Source: Plasmodiophora brassicae (Eukaryota > Endomyxa: Phytomyxea > Phytomyxea > Plasmodiophorida). Taken from it: 64,000 nt of DNA. Shown piece by piece: positions 43,867 to 54,390 of the stretch. The number at the start of each line of letters is the position of its first letter. Positions within the stretch are counted from its first letter, which is position 1. The notes under the pieces are model-generated. The model ran no database searches and was not told where the DNA came from. It saw only the letters and a program-made list of their open reading frames with translations. A program made the translations under genes and the position numbers. Where the stretch lies: the NCBI GenBank assembly GCA_036867785.1, contig CP145413.1:248001-312000 (forward strand). Reading direction: 5' to 3'.

Positions 43867-44202
43867 CGCATGCCCGCCCCGCATCATTTGTATGCCAAAT
43901 GCACAATGTCTTATTGTATAAACGATAGATTAAACAGCCTCAGTGTCCTTTGCCGCTAAGTGCTGTCCTATGCCGGGATCCCATGCGTCCGAATTCGCAG
44001 ATGGGGCACAACGTTGACTTTCGGCGTTCGTACAAGCACCAACGGCGATGGCCCTACCGTTGATTGCTCGACACCTTACCACAACGATGGGCTCTGATCC
44101 TACTGAGTGTCCCAAACCACAGAGTCCAGCACCACATGTTTATTGCATTGGCTGAACGGTAACGGACACTAGGTATCGTACCAATGAGATCCCAGCGAAA
44201 CG
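43867..44202. other. Intergenic, convergent gene ends
   Basis: These 336 bases lie between the 3' ends of the ATP-grasp/SET gene and the repeat-protein gene. TTATTGTATAAACG at 43911 may be part of a poly(A) region. No gene or repeat is seen. Confidence 0.45.
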
Positions 44203-45021
44203 TCAACCCTGCGTTGTGTTCAGAACAAATGCGGCTCCCGCCCGGGTCAGCGTATCGTTCGTGATGCGAGTCGCGTTATCCCGGTGGTGCCAGTTCGTGT
44301 TGTTCCAGCTGGCGGTGCCGTTAGAATCCGATTCGCTAGTGTTGCCGGTCGCGTTGTCTGAGTAGTGCCAGTCCGTGTTGTTCCAGCTGGCGGTGCCGTA
44401 AGACTCCCATTCGCTCGTGTTGCCGGTCGCGTTGTCGGAGTAGTGCCAGTTCGTGTTGTTCCAGCTGGCGGTGCCGTAAGACTCCCAATCGCTCGTGTTG
44501 CCGGTCGCGTTGTTGGAGTAGTGCCAGTCCGTGTTGTTCCAGCTGGCGGTGCCGTAAGACTCCCAATCGCTAGTGTTGCCGGTCGCGTTGTCGGAGTAGT
44601 GCCAGTCCGTGTTGTTCCAGCTGGCGGTGCCGTAAGACTCCCAATCGCTCGTGTTGCCGGTCGCGTTGTCGGAGTAGTGCCAGTCCGTGTTGTTCCAGCT
44701 GGCGGTGCCGTAAGACTCCCAATCGCTAGTGTTGCCGGTCGCGTTGTCGGAGTAGTGCCAGTTCGAGTCGTTGACGTCGGTCTGGTTAGACTGCGTTTCG
44801 TTGATCCAGGCCCCGTGATCTGGCAGCCATTGCATCGTCTTGTTGTCGTGCGTCGTCGTGTTGACCACAAGGCCGTGCGTTTCGCTGTTGTGCGTCATGT
44901 TGCTGGACGTCGCCGTGTTATTCACGAGGTCATGCTTTAAGCTGTCAGACCGCACATGGCCAACGGTGACACCAATGAGCAAGGCGATGGATAGGAGAAC
45001 ATTCTTGCGTGTGAACGGCAT
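44203..45021 (-). CDS. Secreted sequon-repeat (N-glycosylated) protein
   Basis: An intronless gene of 272 codons. It starts with a signal peptide (KNVLLSIALLIGVTVGHVRS). After a Thr/Asn-rich stretch, residues 88-243 are six tandem copies of a 26-residue unit beginning WHYSDNATGNTSDWESYGTA, with a partial seventh copy. Each unit holds three N-x-S/T sequons (NAT, NTS, NNT), so the mature protein could carry more than twenty N-glycans. There is no GPI tail or membrane helix, so it is probably released or built into a wall or coat. Tyr, Trp and Ser dominate the rest of the unit. The family is not recognised. The units differ by only a few residues, so the array is young or kept uniform by unequal exchange. 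Confidence 0.8.
   Translation of the reverse strand: MPFTRKNVLLSIALLIGVTVGHVRSDSLKHDLVNNTATSSNMTHNSETHGLVVNTTTHDNKTMQWLPDHGAWINETQSNQTDVNDSNWHYSDNATGNTSDWESYGTASWNNTDWHYSDNATGNTSDWESYGTASWNNTDWHYSDNATGNTSDWESYGTASWNNTDWHYSNNATGNTSDWESYGTASWNNTNWHYSDNATGNTSEWESYGTASWNNTDWHYSDNATGNTSESDSNGTASWNNTNWHHRDNATRITNDTLTRAGAAFVLNTTQG
44293..44760 (-). repeat. Six tandem copies of a 78-bp coding unit
   Basis: Six copies of 78 bases each encode 26 residues, with a degenerate seventh copy to about 44260. Substitutions are few and cluster in the last copies (towards 44293). All three frames of the unit are free of stops on the coding strand, and one is open on the other strand, which creates spurious long frames. 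Confidence 0.9.
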
Positions 45022-45632
45022 TCTGGAGCGACGGCCACCTTGTTATATGCAGAGCCTTCCTTGTTCGGATCCAGGCGAATAATAGCACTGTGACCGTAAG
45101 GACGATGCGATTCGTCCAATGCGTTCAGCGCAGATTTGGCGGGATCAATCCGGCCAGATCCAGATCCGCGCTATCAGACGCCGCGATTCTTCGAGTGCGG
45201 TCGATGACTGACCCGATTAATCAGCCTACGTAGAACCCGCGCTAAACAGGCTATGCAGATGAAATGCGAATGACTCCGACTACTGTTCCGCAGGCCCTCC
45301 TTGTCCGTTCTGCAGACGGACCGACGTCTCTTGGCGCTCGAATCGCTGTTCGCTACTTGCGCGCCTGTTGGTGATGCCCTATAATAATAATATAGAACGG
45401 CGCTTCGTTCTATATTTATATTGATCCGTCGCAAGTTACGACGGCCGAACAACAATCGGGCGTCGGATTTCTGCGCCACGCTGAGCCCCTGCCATTATTG
45501 ATCGATTGCTGAAATGACATTGGTCGCAGATGCACACCGCGACCTTGGAGAACAGCCGATTCCCATTCTATAGACAGAATGGAAGGGCCCATCAGGCCAT
45601 CACAGCTTGCAAATGTTTACAGAATAGTCAAG
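45022..45632. other. Intergenic, with a short AT-rich hairpin
   Basis: No gene is visible. At 45389-45416 the 11-base arm AATATAGAACG, a six-base loop and its exact complement CGTTCTATATT form a hairpin within an AT-rich patch starting ATAATAATAATA. It could be part of a promoter or a 3' processing site. Confidence 0.55.
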
Positions 45633-46969
45633 TCATAACTTCTGTAGCGCTCTGACACGATCCAGAACTTCAAGCAGAAGGGTCTCTGCTCCACTCCAGT
45701 CTGGGCGCATGGGATTTAGACGCCACTCAACCAGCAGGCGGAGACAGCGAGAGCCACCTTTGAATCGCAGGCTTGCCAATGCCTGACTAGTCTTCTTCTC
45801 GGCTTCGCCGATCAACGCGAAATAAGCTTTCTGGGATTCTGCAAGAACCATTCGTCACTGGACCTCGCCGCCGTCCCAGAGATTGTTGCATACCAATCGA
45901 CTGCGAGCCTATCGATGAGGCAGCTGTCTGACGCTGCGTTTGGGAGTAGGAAGGCGGTGGACGATGAGCCGCTACGGGCTCGGGCTGACCAGAAAGAGCA
46001 GGTTGTACATGTGCCGGTTTGGAGGGTTGGTCGTCATCATCGAAATCGAACCTGTGAAACAGTCGGTCTCGAAGTAATAGATAAAAGAGTGAAGCTACGC
46101 GTACGACCGAGACGCCGCCGGGGGCGCAGATCTCGCAGGCGGGGACATCTCTACAACTTTGGCGTCACTGACGTCTTCTGGTTCCGCGTTATACGGACCA
46201 GGCGTCGGCTTAACGCCATTCTGTCATCACACCAGGTAAGCCCGCGTTGACGTACAGCCCAGTCCCACAGGCCAGACCTTCAGTGCTTTAGCGATGTCCG
46301 CAGCCTTCCACTTCGCATATCTACAGCCGCATCCATAGTCAGACGATAGGTGTGCACCCCCAGAGCACGGCGCCCAGACCTGATTCGCTCCTCGACCTCC
46401 GGGTCAAGTGGACCAAAGTACTGAAGCGTCTGTACGCGCCAGCAAACATTGAGGAGGACGACCAAAGGGACAGGCGACCTGTCAGTTACAGATACCTCGA
46501 AGATCACAGACGATGCTTGGAAGCCAAAGACAGTGTTCTTGTTGGCGTTGCCAGCTCTGTCGGCCTTGTCCGCGTAATCGAACACTTGCGCAGCAAACGC
46601 CTCAATCGTCTGCTTATCGCGTTCGGCATCCAGGGTCAGCGTCGCTTTCGTCTTCTCGAGGGCATCAAACTGGCATGACCACATTCATTCAGACACAAAG
46701 CGGATGCTGGATGACGTACAACACACATACCATTGAGTTGATGTAGGCCGTTGCAGCCGCATCCCGCTGGTCTTTGGGGAGCTTCAGCGCCATCGTCAGC
46801 GCGAACATTCTTGCTGCGACGACACAGGGTAAGATATCGGCCACACCCTGCCCGCCGACGGCCAGTCACCGTAGTAGGCCACCACCGGCTGTTTCGATTT
46901 GTCCAGCTGCACGGCCTGCACCAGGAACCGTTTCACCGACTTGAGCGACTCGGGGACGGCGGTCGCCAT
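45633..46969 (-). CDS. VTA1: ESCRT-associated VTA1/LIP5 homologue
   Basis: A multi-exon gene from the ATG at 46969. Exon 1 encodes VPESLKSVKRFLVQAVQLDK and QPVVAYY. Later exons give MFALTMALKLPKDQRDAA, FDALEKTKATLTLDAERD, FAAQVFDYADKADRAGNANK and FGPLDPEVEERI: the two MIT-like three-helix repeats of the VTA1 N-terminal domain, which bind ESCRT-III proteins. A Pro-rich acidic linker follows (FDFDDDDQPSKPAHVQP). The last exons, joined across an intron, give YFALIGEAEKKTSQALASLR, then FKDWSGAETLLLEVLDRVRA, the C-terminal VSL helices that dimerise and stimulate the Vps4 ATPase. The protein acts at endosomes in multivesicular-body formation. Confidence 0.9.
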
Positions 46970-47452
46970 CACCGCTCAGGAGACACCACCACCGGTCCCC
47001 GGACTGCGCCGCCTGACCTCGCGGCGATCGTTCACCAAAACGTGCTATTACGGGCACAGGCGCGTCTACAGTCTACGCACCGCGGCACTGTAGCTGCAAC
47101 TTGCAAACTGTAGCTCGGCGCTCGTGGTGTAGTTCGTTGGACAGTGGTAGAACGCGCACTTTGCTGCGAAATCTTCCGTTGACCTGTGCCCACTCAGTCC
47201 GCAACAGGGTACAGACTCTGTACTAAACGCTGTTGCGCGGCAACTCTGTTGCTGAAGAGCACTGAAGGTCGGCAGACGTGCGTGGCGGTTTCAGGTCATC
47301 TCGCAAGACGCGCGACAAAGGAACGTCCTCCTGCAAGCCATACTGCGCACTTTCGCGATTCTAAAATTAGGCATGACGGATCGTGACCGCCGATCACCGG
47401 GCGTGGCGGGCGTCGCCGGTGACCAGATTCGAAAATGCAAACCGTTACAAGC
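46970..47452. other. Intergenic between divergent genes
   Basis: These 483 bases lie between the starts of VTA1 (minus) and the membrane-protein gene (plus). No frame of note is seen. A stretch near 47125-47155 superficially resembles the D-arm half of a tRNA, but no matching T-arm or acceptor stem follows. Confidence 0.45.
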
Positions 47453-48289
47453 ATGTCGCAACCTGCCCAAGTTGTACTCCGACGGCGTCGGGACGGGTGT
47501 CGCCGTGCCGTGTTCGTGCAGGAGGGATGCCCGCCCGGCCAAGTGTCCAGCATGCCATCATCGTTCGCGTATTTGGTAAGTCGATGCTGTAACCGCAAAG
47601 TCGCACGGCTCATCGTGGCACTGTTGTAGACCACGCCCGTCGAGTTCGATGCGGCTATAGATTCCCTGAACTGTGTGGCCGGGCGTTCGATCCTGGGCGG
47701 CAAGAAGACCAGGTGGGTCTTTTTCCTGTTCGCGTTGTTGTTTACCGGGTATATGATCTGGGCCATCACCGAGTTCAAGTCAACGAAGAACGAGTTCAAC
47801 TCGTTCGCAGAAGCCCTTATCTTCCTGATCCTTATGCCCGTTATGGTCGTCGTGTTGGTTGTCGTCGTGGTTGCCGCTGGGACGATCATCACCGCATGCA
47901 CTGTCACTGGAATCTGTTCGGCGAATAAGAGAAATCAGGTATTGCTTCTTGTTGTAATCTACCGGCGACTCTAATACGATTGGTGTTTAGCGCCTGCGTA
48001 ATACCGAACTCGTGATTTCCAATCTCAACGCCCAGTTCGCTGGTCGCCTCACGTGGCAGGTGCGTTTCACTCGAGGTAGTGAGATGAACACTCCACGGCG
48101 CTGATACTGTTCCTATGCTAGATTCGCAAGGATATGGGAGGGCACAGAGTCGTTGTCATAACCGCGGCCCAAGGCCCTGCGGAAACCATGGCACCACCGC
48201 AGTACGAAGCTGTCCAGGTCTATGACGAGTCGCTACCTACCAGCGATGAGTTTGCAACCGTGAAACCGGGCGCTGCCACAATCCAATAG
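47453..48289 (+). CDS. Two-helix membrane protein with a PPxY-type tail
   Basis: Four exons (47453-47575, 47630-47938, 47991-48059, 48122-48289), all joined in phase 0, give 222 residues. A basic N-terminal 55 residues lead to two membrane helices, RWVFFLFALLFTGYMIWAI and LIFLILMPVMVVVLVVVVV, with a short STKNEFNSFAE loop between. The C-terminal 80 residues are soluble and end in an acidic region with MAPPQYEAV. Its PPQY is a WW-domain ligand of the kind that recruits Nedd4-type ubiquitin ligases. No family is recognised. The architecture resembles small trafficking adaptors, which is an inference from the motif only. Confidence 0.7.
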
Positions 48290-48722
48290 ACAATCCGCTT
48301 AATGTAAGCACCTATTATAACGGGACGTAAGCGTCCATCCCTGCAGTGAGACAATTTCAGTCGATGCTATTGAGGCTGCCGAAATGACGGTTTCGAGGCA
48401 CCTGTGACAAGCGAATGGGAACTGGCTTTCCAGACGACAGGTTCACTTAAGCGTCGGGACGTCGTCATCCACAAGCGCCTTGACAATGTCTTCGACAATG
48501 ACGTCGAAGTGTATAAAGCTCGCGTCCTAGGGGGCGCCCCAGCACCCACGATCCCATAACAATAGCTGCAACAGCTCGGCAGGGGTACCGGCGATCACAA
48601 ACTTCGTTGCCATCCCTTCCGATTAAAGGTCGAGGCGCAGGGACGAATTCGCCAGACGCCATCCACGAATGCGACGAAAGAAAACGTTTACTTCAGACAG
48701 TGCAGGCGTAGCAAACGGTTGG
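48290..48722. other. Intergenic, left flank of the large inverted repeat
   Basis: A frame of about 55 codons near 48395-48560 (ELAFQTTGSLKRRDVVIHKR) reads like protein but has no start or domain and could be a remnant. Otherwise nothing is seen. The inverted-repeat arm begins at 48723, seven bases beyond the GPCR stop codon. Confidence 0.35.
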
Positions 48723-48728
48723 AGCGGC

Positions 48729-51700
48729 TCACAACTTGGCGCCGCTGGTGCCCGACTCGACACGGTCCGGGTTGGTCTTGGGCGCGTGATGCGAGTTGTG
48801 GCTCTTCTGGGTGGTGGTCCCGTCCCGCGTCCGGACGCCGCTGTACGTGCCGGGCTGGTTGCCCTTGCTGGTCCGGACGACGTTCTCCTCGGGCAGGAAC
48901 TTGACGACGTAGAACTTGTAGCCGAACAGGATCGCCCAGGTGGAGAACATGGCCAGGGCCAGGGCGAAGCAGGTCACGAAGAGCATGGCGCTGGGGTTGT
49001 CGGCGATCAGCCCGCTGAGCACCAGGAAGATCAGGCACTGCGTCGAGATGGCGTACGCCATGAACGACAGCGCCTTGGCCTCGTTGAACACGGACGGCAC
49101 CGTGCGCACCTTGACGGCCAGCAGCATGCTGACGGCGATCAGCAGGCCCTTGTAGACGACGCTGGTCGTGTACAGGTACCCGGAGGCGGGCGACACGCCC
49201 GAGCACGTGTGGTACTGGCGGCCGGCGCTGACGACGACCTGCGCGCGCAGCGGGTCGACCAGCAGCCAGACCAGGTTGATGAGCATGTCGACGGCGAACA
49301 TGCCGGCCAGGACGACCGTCAGCTGCCAGTTGGTGACGCGGGCCACCGTCTTGCCCTCGACGTAGATGAAGATGTACAGGATGCGCCCGGTCTTGACGAT
49401 GATCGACCCGACCAGCAGGACGAAGGCGACGGACAGGAGGAAGGGGCGCGCGGCGCAGAACCCCGGCAGGAGCGACAGGTCCATCTCGAACAGGGCGGAC
49501 AGGAACAGGAGCAGGAAGCCGCACAGGATGCCGACCAGCATGATGGACTGGAAGAAGACGGACCCGGCCTTGACGATGGGCTGCTCGCGCCACCGGTACA
49601 CGAGGAGGGCCGACCCGAGGCAGACGACGGTGCCCAGCAGCGACACGGCCATGCTGACGCCGACCGAGGCCAGGCTGGCGTCGGTGAACAGCGCCGACAG
49701 CGTCGTGCGCGTGCCGAGCGTGACGGCCAGGTTCTGCGTGCCCGACGCCATCACCGCCCACCCGTTCAGGCAGGACACGATCTCGTAGCTGACGGCGTCG
49801 ACCAGCTGGTACCCGGGCGAGGCGCCGATCGACGCCAGCGACGGCGACCGGTACGCGATCGTCAGGTTGCGGTTGGCCACGAGGATCTCGGCCGTCCCGT
49901 TCAGCGACGCCGCCCCGACCAGCTGGATCGCGTCGATGCCGTGCTCGCCCTTGCTCTTCAGCGCGTTCACCGTCAGGCGCAGCGACCGCGTCGCGAAGTT
50001 CGTCGGGCAGACGGGCGGCTGCCACGTGCGCATGGCGGTCAGGCCGGCGGGCAGGACGGCGCCCGCCCAGATCGTCGCCCAGGTGCCGTCCGGGCGCTGC
50101 GCCTCGATCTGCTGGACGGCGCCGCCGCCCGTGCTCTCGTAGACGTTGACGCCGGTCGCGTACACGGCGTTGGCGAACGCCACGACGATCGTGGCGACGA
50201 CGGGCCCGTTCGGCGACCAGGCGTTCGCCGACGGGCCGCCGACGCGGACGTTGGCAGCGCCGACGACGGCGCTGGCCGGGTGCCCGTCCGCCGACGACGA
50301 CGCGCCGACGACGTGGTCGACCCACTGCGGCGCGATGCCGATCGGCGCGTACTGGTACTGGCCGACGTCGTCGTCGGCGACGCTGACGCCGTCGTCGCCG
50401 ACCTGGTGCAGCGTCCCGTACTGGGGCATGGAGCGGATCAGGACGCGGGCGTCGCCCGGCCCCACCCCGTTGACGAGCAGCGGCCCGAACTCGATGTAGG
50501 AGACGGCGCCGCCGACGAGCGCGGCGCCGTCGCCGATCGTGTAGGACGCGCGACACAGCGTCGTGGACAGGGGCAGGCGCGCGTCCTGCAACGACAGCGT
50601 CTGGTTGCAGGGGGCGCAGGCGGTCGCCCCCGGGCGCGCCGTGTACGTGCGGCCGGGCGCGCACGGGTCGCACCCGACCGCACCGGTCCCCGACTGGAAC
50701 GTGTTCACCGGGCACGCCAGGCACGACGTGGCGAACGACGGCAACGGCGCGTACGTCCCTGCCGGGCAGGGCACGCAGCGGCGCGCCGCCTGGTCCAGGT
50801 GCGTGCCCTCGGTGCACATGACGTTGACGCGGACGCTGAGCGGCGACGACGCCGCCCACGCGTCGCTGACCACGTAGGCGATCGTCGTGAACGGCATGCC
50901 GCCGTCGCCGTCGTTCGTCAGGACCTGGAGGCGGGCGCTGGGCAGCGTCACGGGCGCCGACGTGATCGTGTGCCACGACGACCCGTTCGGGTTCCAGTAC
51001 TGGACGACGCCGTGGTCGGGCACGCCCGTCACCGTGTAGGCGATCGGGTCGCCGTCCGGGTCGGACCCGTTCAGGACGACGCCGACCGTCTGCCCGGTCG
51101 AGCCCGTCGCGTCAAACACGAACCCGCCGATCGGCGCCGACGACACGACCTGGTCGGGGCGCGTCGCCGGGTTCTCGTTGCCCAGGAAGCAGTGTGTGCC
51201 GCCGTAGCAGGTGTGCGTCAGGTAGGCGGGCGAGTCGGCCGACTTGGCCGACGGGATGCAGGCCGAGGCGTCCAGCGCGGGCATCGCTACCGAGGCGTAC
51301 AACGGGAAGTCGGGCTGGCAGTAGAACCGGGGCTCGCACGGGACGCACCCGCCGGCGACCAGGTCGTTGCCGCGCCGGGTGCCGTCGCGGACGACGCCGC
51401 CCGCGTTGTCGTCGAACGTCCAGTAGGCGAACAGGTCGGGTTCGTCGCCGCCCAGCTGCTGCCACATGCGCTGGCGGATCTCGGCGCCCGACAGCGACCG
51501 GTTCCACAGGCGCAGGTCGTCGTACACGCCCTTGTTGAAGACCTCGCTCCAGAACGTCCAGGTGCCGACCGTGACGTGGTTGTACCCGCCCGGGGCGGAC
51601 GCGCTCTGGAACCCGTCGTGCGCCCGCGTCATGTTGGCCAGCTGGCGCCCGTTCACGTAGATGGCGGCCTGCGTCCCCTGGACGTGGTCGGCCACGAACG

Positions 51701-53249
51701 CGTAATGCGCCCACCCGCCGTAGAACGGCGTTGCCGGCGTCGCCAGGTTGTCGCTGCCAATGTTCCAGTTGATGTTGTGGTTCCCGTCCGGCATCTGGAC
51801 GTGCCAGCGGCCCCAGCGGCGCCCGGCGCCGAACTCGGACGCCCACGCCTGGTCCATCTCGCCGTTGCCGTTCAGGCTGAAGAAGGCCGTGTCGCCGGCG
51901 CACGACGCGTCCAGGTAGGCCCAGAACTCGACCGTGATCGCCGACAGGCCGTTGGACGGCGAGACGCGCGGCCAGGCCAGCGACGGCGCGATAAAGTACT
52001 GCTGGACGCCGTCGAGCGACGCGGCGTTCCCCGCCGACCCTGCCACCGGCCGCGTGTTCAGGCGCGCGTTCAGGACGATCGTGGCGTGCTGCGCCAGGAC
52101 GAAGCCGCCGGGCGCCCGCACCGACAGGTCGACGTCGATCGAGGCGACCGGGGCGCCCGTCTTGCCCAGCACCTGCGCGAACGTCAACGACAGGGCGGAC
52201 GACACCGCCTGGATGACGGTGCCGGGCGTCGTCACCGGCACGCCGTTGATCGTGACCGTGCCGACGCCGGCCGGCAGGTTCACCCTGGTGACCGTCAGCG
52301 TGGCGTTGCGCCCGACGACGCTGGCGGTGCGGTTCCGGGCGACCAGCAGCGCGATCGTGACCGGGTCGGCACGCGACGACGTCGTGTCCTGGCGCGCCTC
52401 GACGATCAGCGACGACGACGTCGTGTTGGTCGGGAACGGGGCCGTCGACGGGACGCGCGCCGGCGAACGAACGAGCAGGCCGCCACCGACGGAGACGCTG
52501 GTCGGCCCGGCCGCCATGCCATGGTTGATGGGCGGGCCCTGCGCCTCGTCGAACGTCAGGTACAGGATCAGGTGGTTGGCGATGTCGTCGGCGCTGGGCG
52601 GCGTCCACATCATGGCGGCGATGTCGGCCGGGTCGGTGATGGCGCGCTTGTAGATGCGGATGTCGTCCAGGTCGCCCTGCAGCGTCTGGTGGTTGGAGCT
52701 GCCCGCCGTCGTGTCGAACTGGCCGACGTTCAGCGTCGTGCCGAACGGCAGCGACGCGTACGACGTCGCGTAGTCGCATCGTCGCTGCAGGACGCCGTCG
52801 ATGAAGTAGTACTGGAGGTTGGGCGTGCGCACGAACGCCAGATGGTGCCAGGTGCCGTCGGCCAGGTTCCGCCCAGTGACGTAGTCGAACGAGCACTGGC
52901 TGGCGAAGTCGAGGCTCTCGACACCCTGGACCTTGAAGAAGCCAACCCGGTCCAGTTGCAGCAGGGGGCCGTCGTGCAGAGCGAACCCGGCTATGGTCAT
53001 CTCGGTGGACGTCAGAGCCGGGATATTAATCCAGGCGGCCAGCGTCATGCTCTGCGACGCGAACGGGTTCGCGCCGTTGCCGGCCGCGCACAGCATCGTG
53101 ATCTGCAGGAACGTGCGACGCGCTGGGTCGGCGCTGAACCGCATCGCGCTCCCGCTCGCCGGTATGTACGACTCGGACAAGGCCGCCGTCGCCTGACGGG
53201 CAAACACGAGGATCGCCATGGCCGTAACTGCTGTCGACAACGCCGCCAT
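48729..53249 (-). CDS. LamG-ectodomain class C GPCR, left copy
   Basis: An intronless gene of 1,506 codons. Domains in order are: signal peptide (1-22); a LamG/concanavalin-like domain (about 25-215, with GTWHHLAFVRTPNLQYYFID); a beta-rich region (240-370); a second LamG domain (about 395-630, GWAHYAFVADHVQGTQ); a cadherin-like stretch (about 715-800); a Cys-rich GCC2/GCC3-like segment (810-900, CVPCPAGTYAPLPS); a galactose-binding-like segment (about 1020-1090); and a seven-helix class C domain (about 1190-1445). The last includes YRWREQPIVKAGS and PSVFNEAKALSFMAYAIS, whose NEAK motif is typical of glutamate/GABA-B type receptors. It has no Venus-flytrap ligand domain, so the LamG parts probably bind glycans or matrix. 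The tail is Ser/Thr-rich. Confidence 0.9.
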   Translation of the reverse strand: MAALSTAVTAMAILVFARQATAALSESYIPASGSAMRFSADPARRTFLQITMLCAAGNGANPFASQSMTLAAWINIPALTSTEMTIAGFALHDGPLLQLDRVGFFKVQGVESLDFASQCSFDYVTGRNLADGTWHHLAFVRTPNLQYYFIDGVLQRRCDYATSYASLPFGTTLNVGQFDTTAGSSNHQTLQGDLDDIRIYKRAITDPADIAAMMWTPPSADDIANHLILYLTFDEAQGPPINHGMAAGPTSVSVGGGLLVRSPARVPSTAPFPTNTTSSSLIVEARQDTTSSRADPVTIALLVARNRTASVVGRNATLTVTRVNLPAGVGTVTINGVPVTTPGTVIQAVSSALSLTFAQVLGKTGAPVASIDVDLSVRAPGGFVLAQHATIVLNARLNTRPVAGSAGNAASLDGVQQYFIAPSLAWPRVSPSNGLSAITVEFWAYLDASCAGDTAFFSLNGNGEMDQAWASEFGAGRRWGRWHVQMPDGNHNINWNIGSDNLATPATPFYGGWAHYAFVADHVQGTQAAIYVNGRQLANMTRAHDGFQSASAPGGYNHVTVGTWTFWSEVFNKGVYDDLRLWNRSLSGAEIRQRMWQQLGGDEPDLFAYWTFDDNAGGVVRDGTRRGNDLVAGGCVPCEPRFYCQPDFPLYASVAMPALDASACIPSAKSADSPAYLTHTCYGGTHCFLGNENPATRPDQVVSSAPIGGFVFDATGSTGQTVGVVLNGSDPDGDPIAYTVTGVPDHGVVQYWNPNGSSWHTITSAPVTLPSARLQVLTNDGDGGMPFTTIAYVVSDAWAASSPLSVRVNVMCTEGTHLDQAARRCVPCPAGTYAPLPSFATSCLACPVNTFQSGTGAVGCDPCAPGRTYTARPGATACAPCNQTLSLQDARLPLSTTLCRASYTIGDGAALVGGAVSYIEFGPLLVNGVGPGDARVLIRSMPQYGTLHQVGDDGVSVADDDVGQYQYAPIGIAPQWVDHVVGASSSADGHPASAVVGAANVRVGGPSANAWSPNGPVVATIVVAFANAVYATGVNVYESTGGGAVQQIEAQRPDGTWATIWAGAVLPAGLTAMRTWQPPVCPTNFATRSLRLTVNALKSKGEHGIDAIQLVGAASLNGTAEILVANRNLTIAYRSPSLASIGASPGYQLVDAVSYEIVSCLNGWAVMASGTQNLAVTLGTRTTLSALFTDASLASVGVSMAVSLLGTVVCLGSALLVYRWREQPIVKAGSVFFQSIMLVGILCGFLLLFLSALFEMDLSLLPGFCAARPFLLSVAFVLLVGSIIVKTGRILYIFIYVEGKTVARVTNWQLTVVLAGMFAVDMLINLVWLLVDPLRAQVVVSAGRQYHTCSGVSPASGYLYTTSVVYKGLLIAVSMLLAVKVRTVPSVFNEAKALSFMAYAISTQCLIFLVLSGLIADNPSAMLFVTCFALALAMFSTWAILFGYKFYVVKFLPEENVVRTSKGNQPGTYSGVRTRDGTTTQKSHNSHHAPKTNPDRVESGTSGAKL

Positions 53250-54059
53250 CTTGGCGTCCGACGCTTGAACTTGACGAGTGGCGCTTCGTGGGTCGGACCG
53301 GAACGGTTCCCTGGACGCTACTGTGACCGTCTGTAGGTGATGTGCTTTACTTCACCGCATGCGGGGCCGGTGTGGTCTCCCTGTGGCCTGACACCGGCAG
53401 CTGCGGCAGCGTGGTGGCGGCATCACGCCAGCGCGTGCGGCGTCGTACACGGCACGCGGAATGCGGCAGCGGGGGCCCTGCGACCCAGCCATGCAGACTG
53501 CCGCTCCCAATGTCCACCTGCTCTCTCCGGCCTGATGCATGACTGGACGTCTTAGGTCTACTTTGGCTGGGCTCGTCAAATGCGATTCGTGCGCCCGTCA
53601 AGCAATCTTATATCCCAGTGCCAAGGGTCGAGCCAGCACAGACATGGCCTTTGCGGCCAAATGTCGAGGTTGACTTCTGCGCAGGTCGATCTCTCGGCTT
53701 CGCCTTGCAGTATTTGTCTGCAGTGCCTTGGCTATGGCAGCGCAGATAATGACGGTACACCTTCGGAACTCGAAAAGTGCACACTTTAACATGCCTCCAT
53801 TCGGAAGACTGTGCCATATAGAATGAAAAGACGCAACACATGTATCAGTGAATACTATACGCCGAGTCGCAACTTCGTCGTGGACCTGTTTTGGTATCGT
53901 CGGGAGGGCTTGTAGTTGTCTAATCCACAATAGTTAATAGGGAGTCCGAGAATATGTGTACTCAGGTGTTTTGTTGACACGCACACTCTCGGACGGCAAT
54001 GCCACATCCATCAGTGTGAGATGTCCGCGTTCAGAACTCCCATCCGGCGACAGGCTCCG

Positions 54060-54390
54060 CCATCCACCTATCCGCACTGGTAGACAGTGGAGCTAGCCAC
54101 AACTTCATCGACCACGATATCGCCACGGTTTCCGCCTCACAGGGGGATAGGGCTGTGGATCGTTGCTTTTGTGACTGCCCGACGCGTCCACCGCGCCCAC
54201 CACCTGCGCCCGCTCAGCCGGGAAACGTGCGCTTTGGATCGCAGCGTCGAGCGCCGATGGCTGGCATGGGCGTACAGCCATGCCAAGGGCGGGATGTAGA
54301 GACGATACAAGTTTGTCGGCTAGGAGTTTACCGCCCAGAGTGAAGTCGCCGTTTGACGATGCGAGGGCTTGGCGTGTATACGCCAAGCCC
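54060..54390. mobile_element. Fossil LTR retroelement pieces (gag-like and protease-like)
   Basis: On the plus strand at about 54075-54125 a retropepsin-type motif is readable (SALVDSGASHNFID, the DSGA active-site context of Ty3/gypsy proteases). On the minus strand, 54386-54105 encodes a segment (KLVSSLHPALGMAVRPCQPS and following) like the C-terminal part of a gypsy-type gag. The two pieces face opposite ways, so the element has been rearranged. It is broken, with no terminal repeats seen. Confidence 0.45.

Noticed and set aside
44365-44940. A 191-codon plus-strand frame and a 207-codon minus-strand frame over the sequon repeats
   Set aside because: Created by the 78-bp repeat being stop-free in several frames. 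Only the 272-codon frame has a signal peptide and a coherent composition.
47113-47190. tRNA-like segment (TAGTTC...GGTAGAACGCGC)
   Set aside because: It resembles a D-arm, but no T-arm consensus, anticodon stem or pairing acceptor ends follow.
48669-53336. A 1,555-codon open frame antisense to the left GPCR gene (and a 1,536-codon one antisense to the right copy)
   Set aside because: Arg/Asp/Val/Gln-rich composition without any domain. It is produced by the strong GC-ending codon bias of the receptor gene, whose own frame shows clear LamG and 7TM domains.
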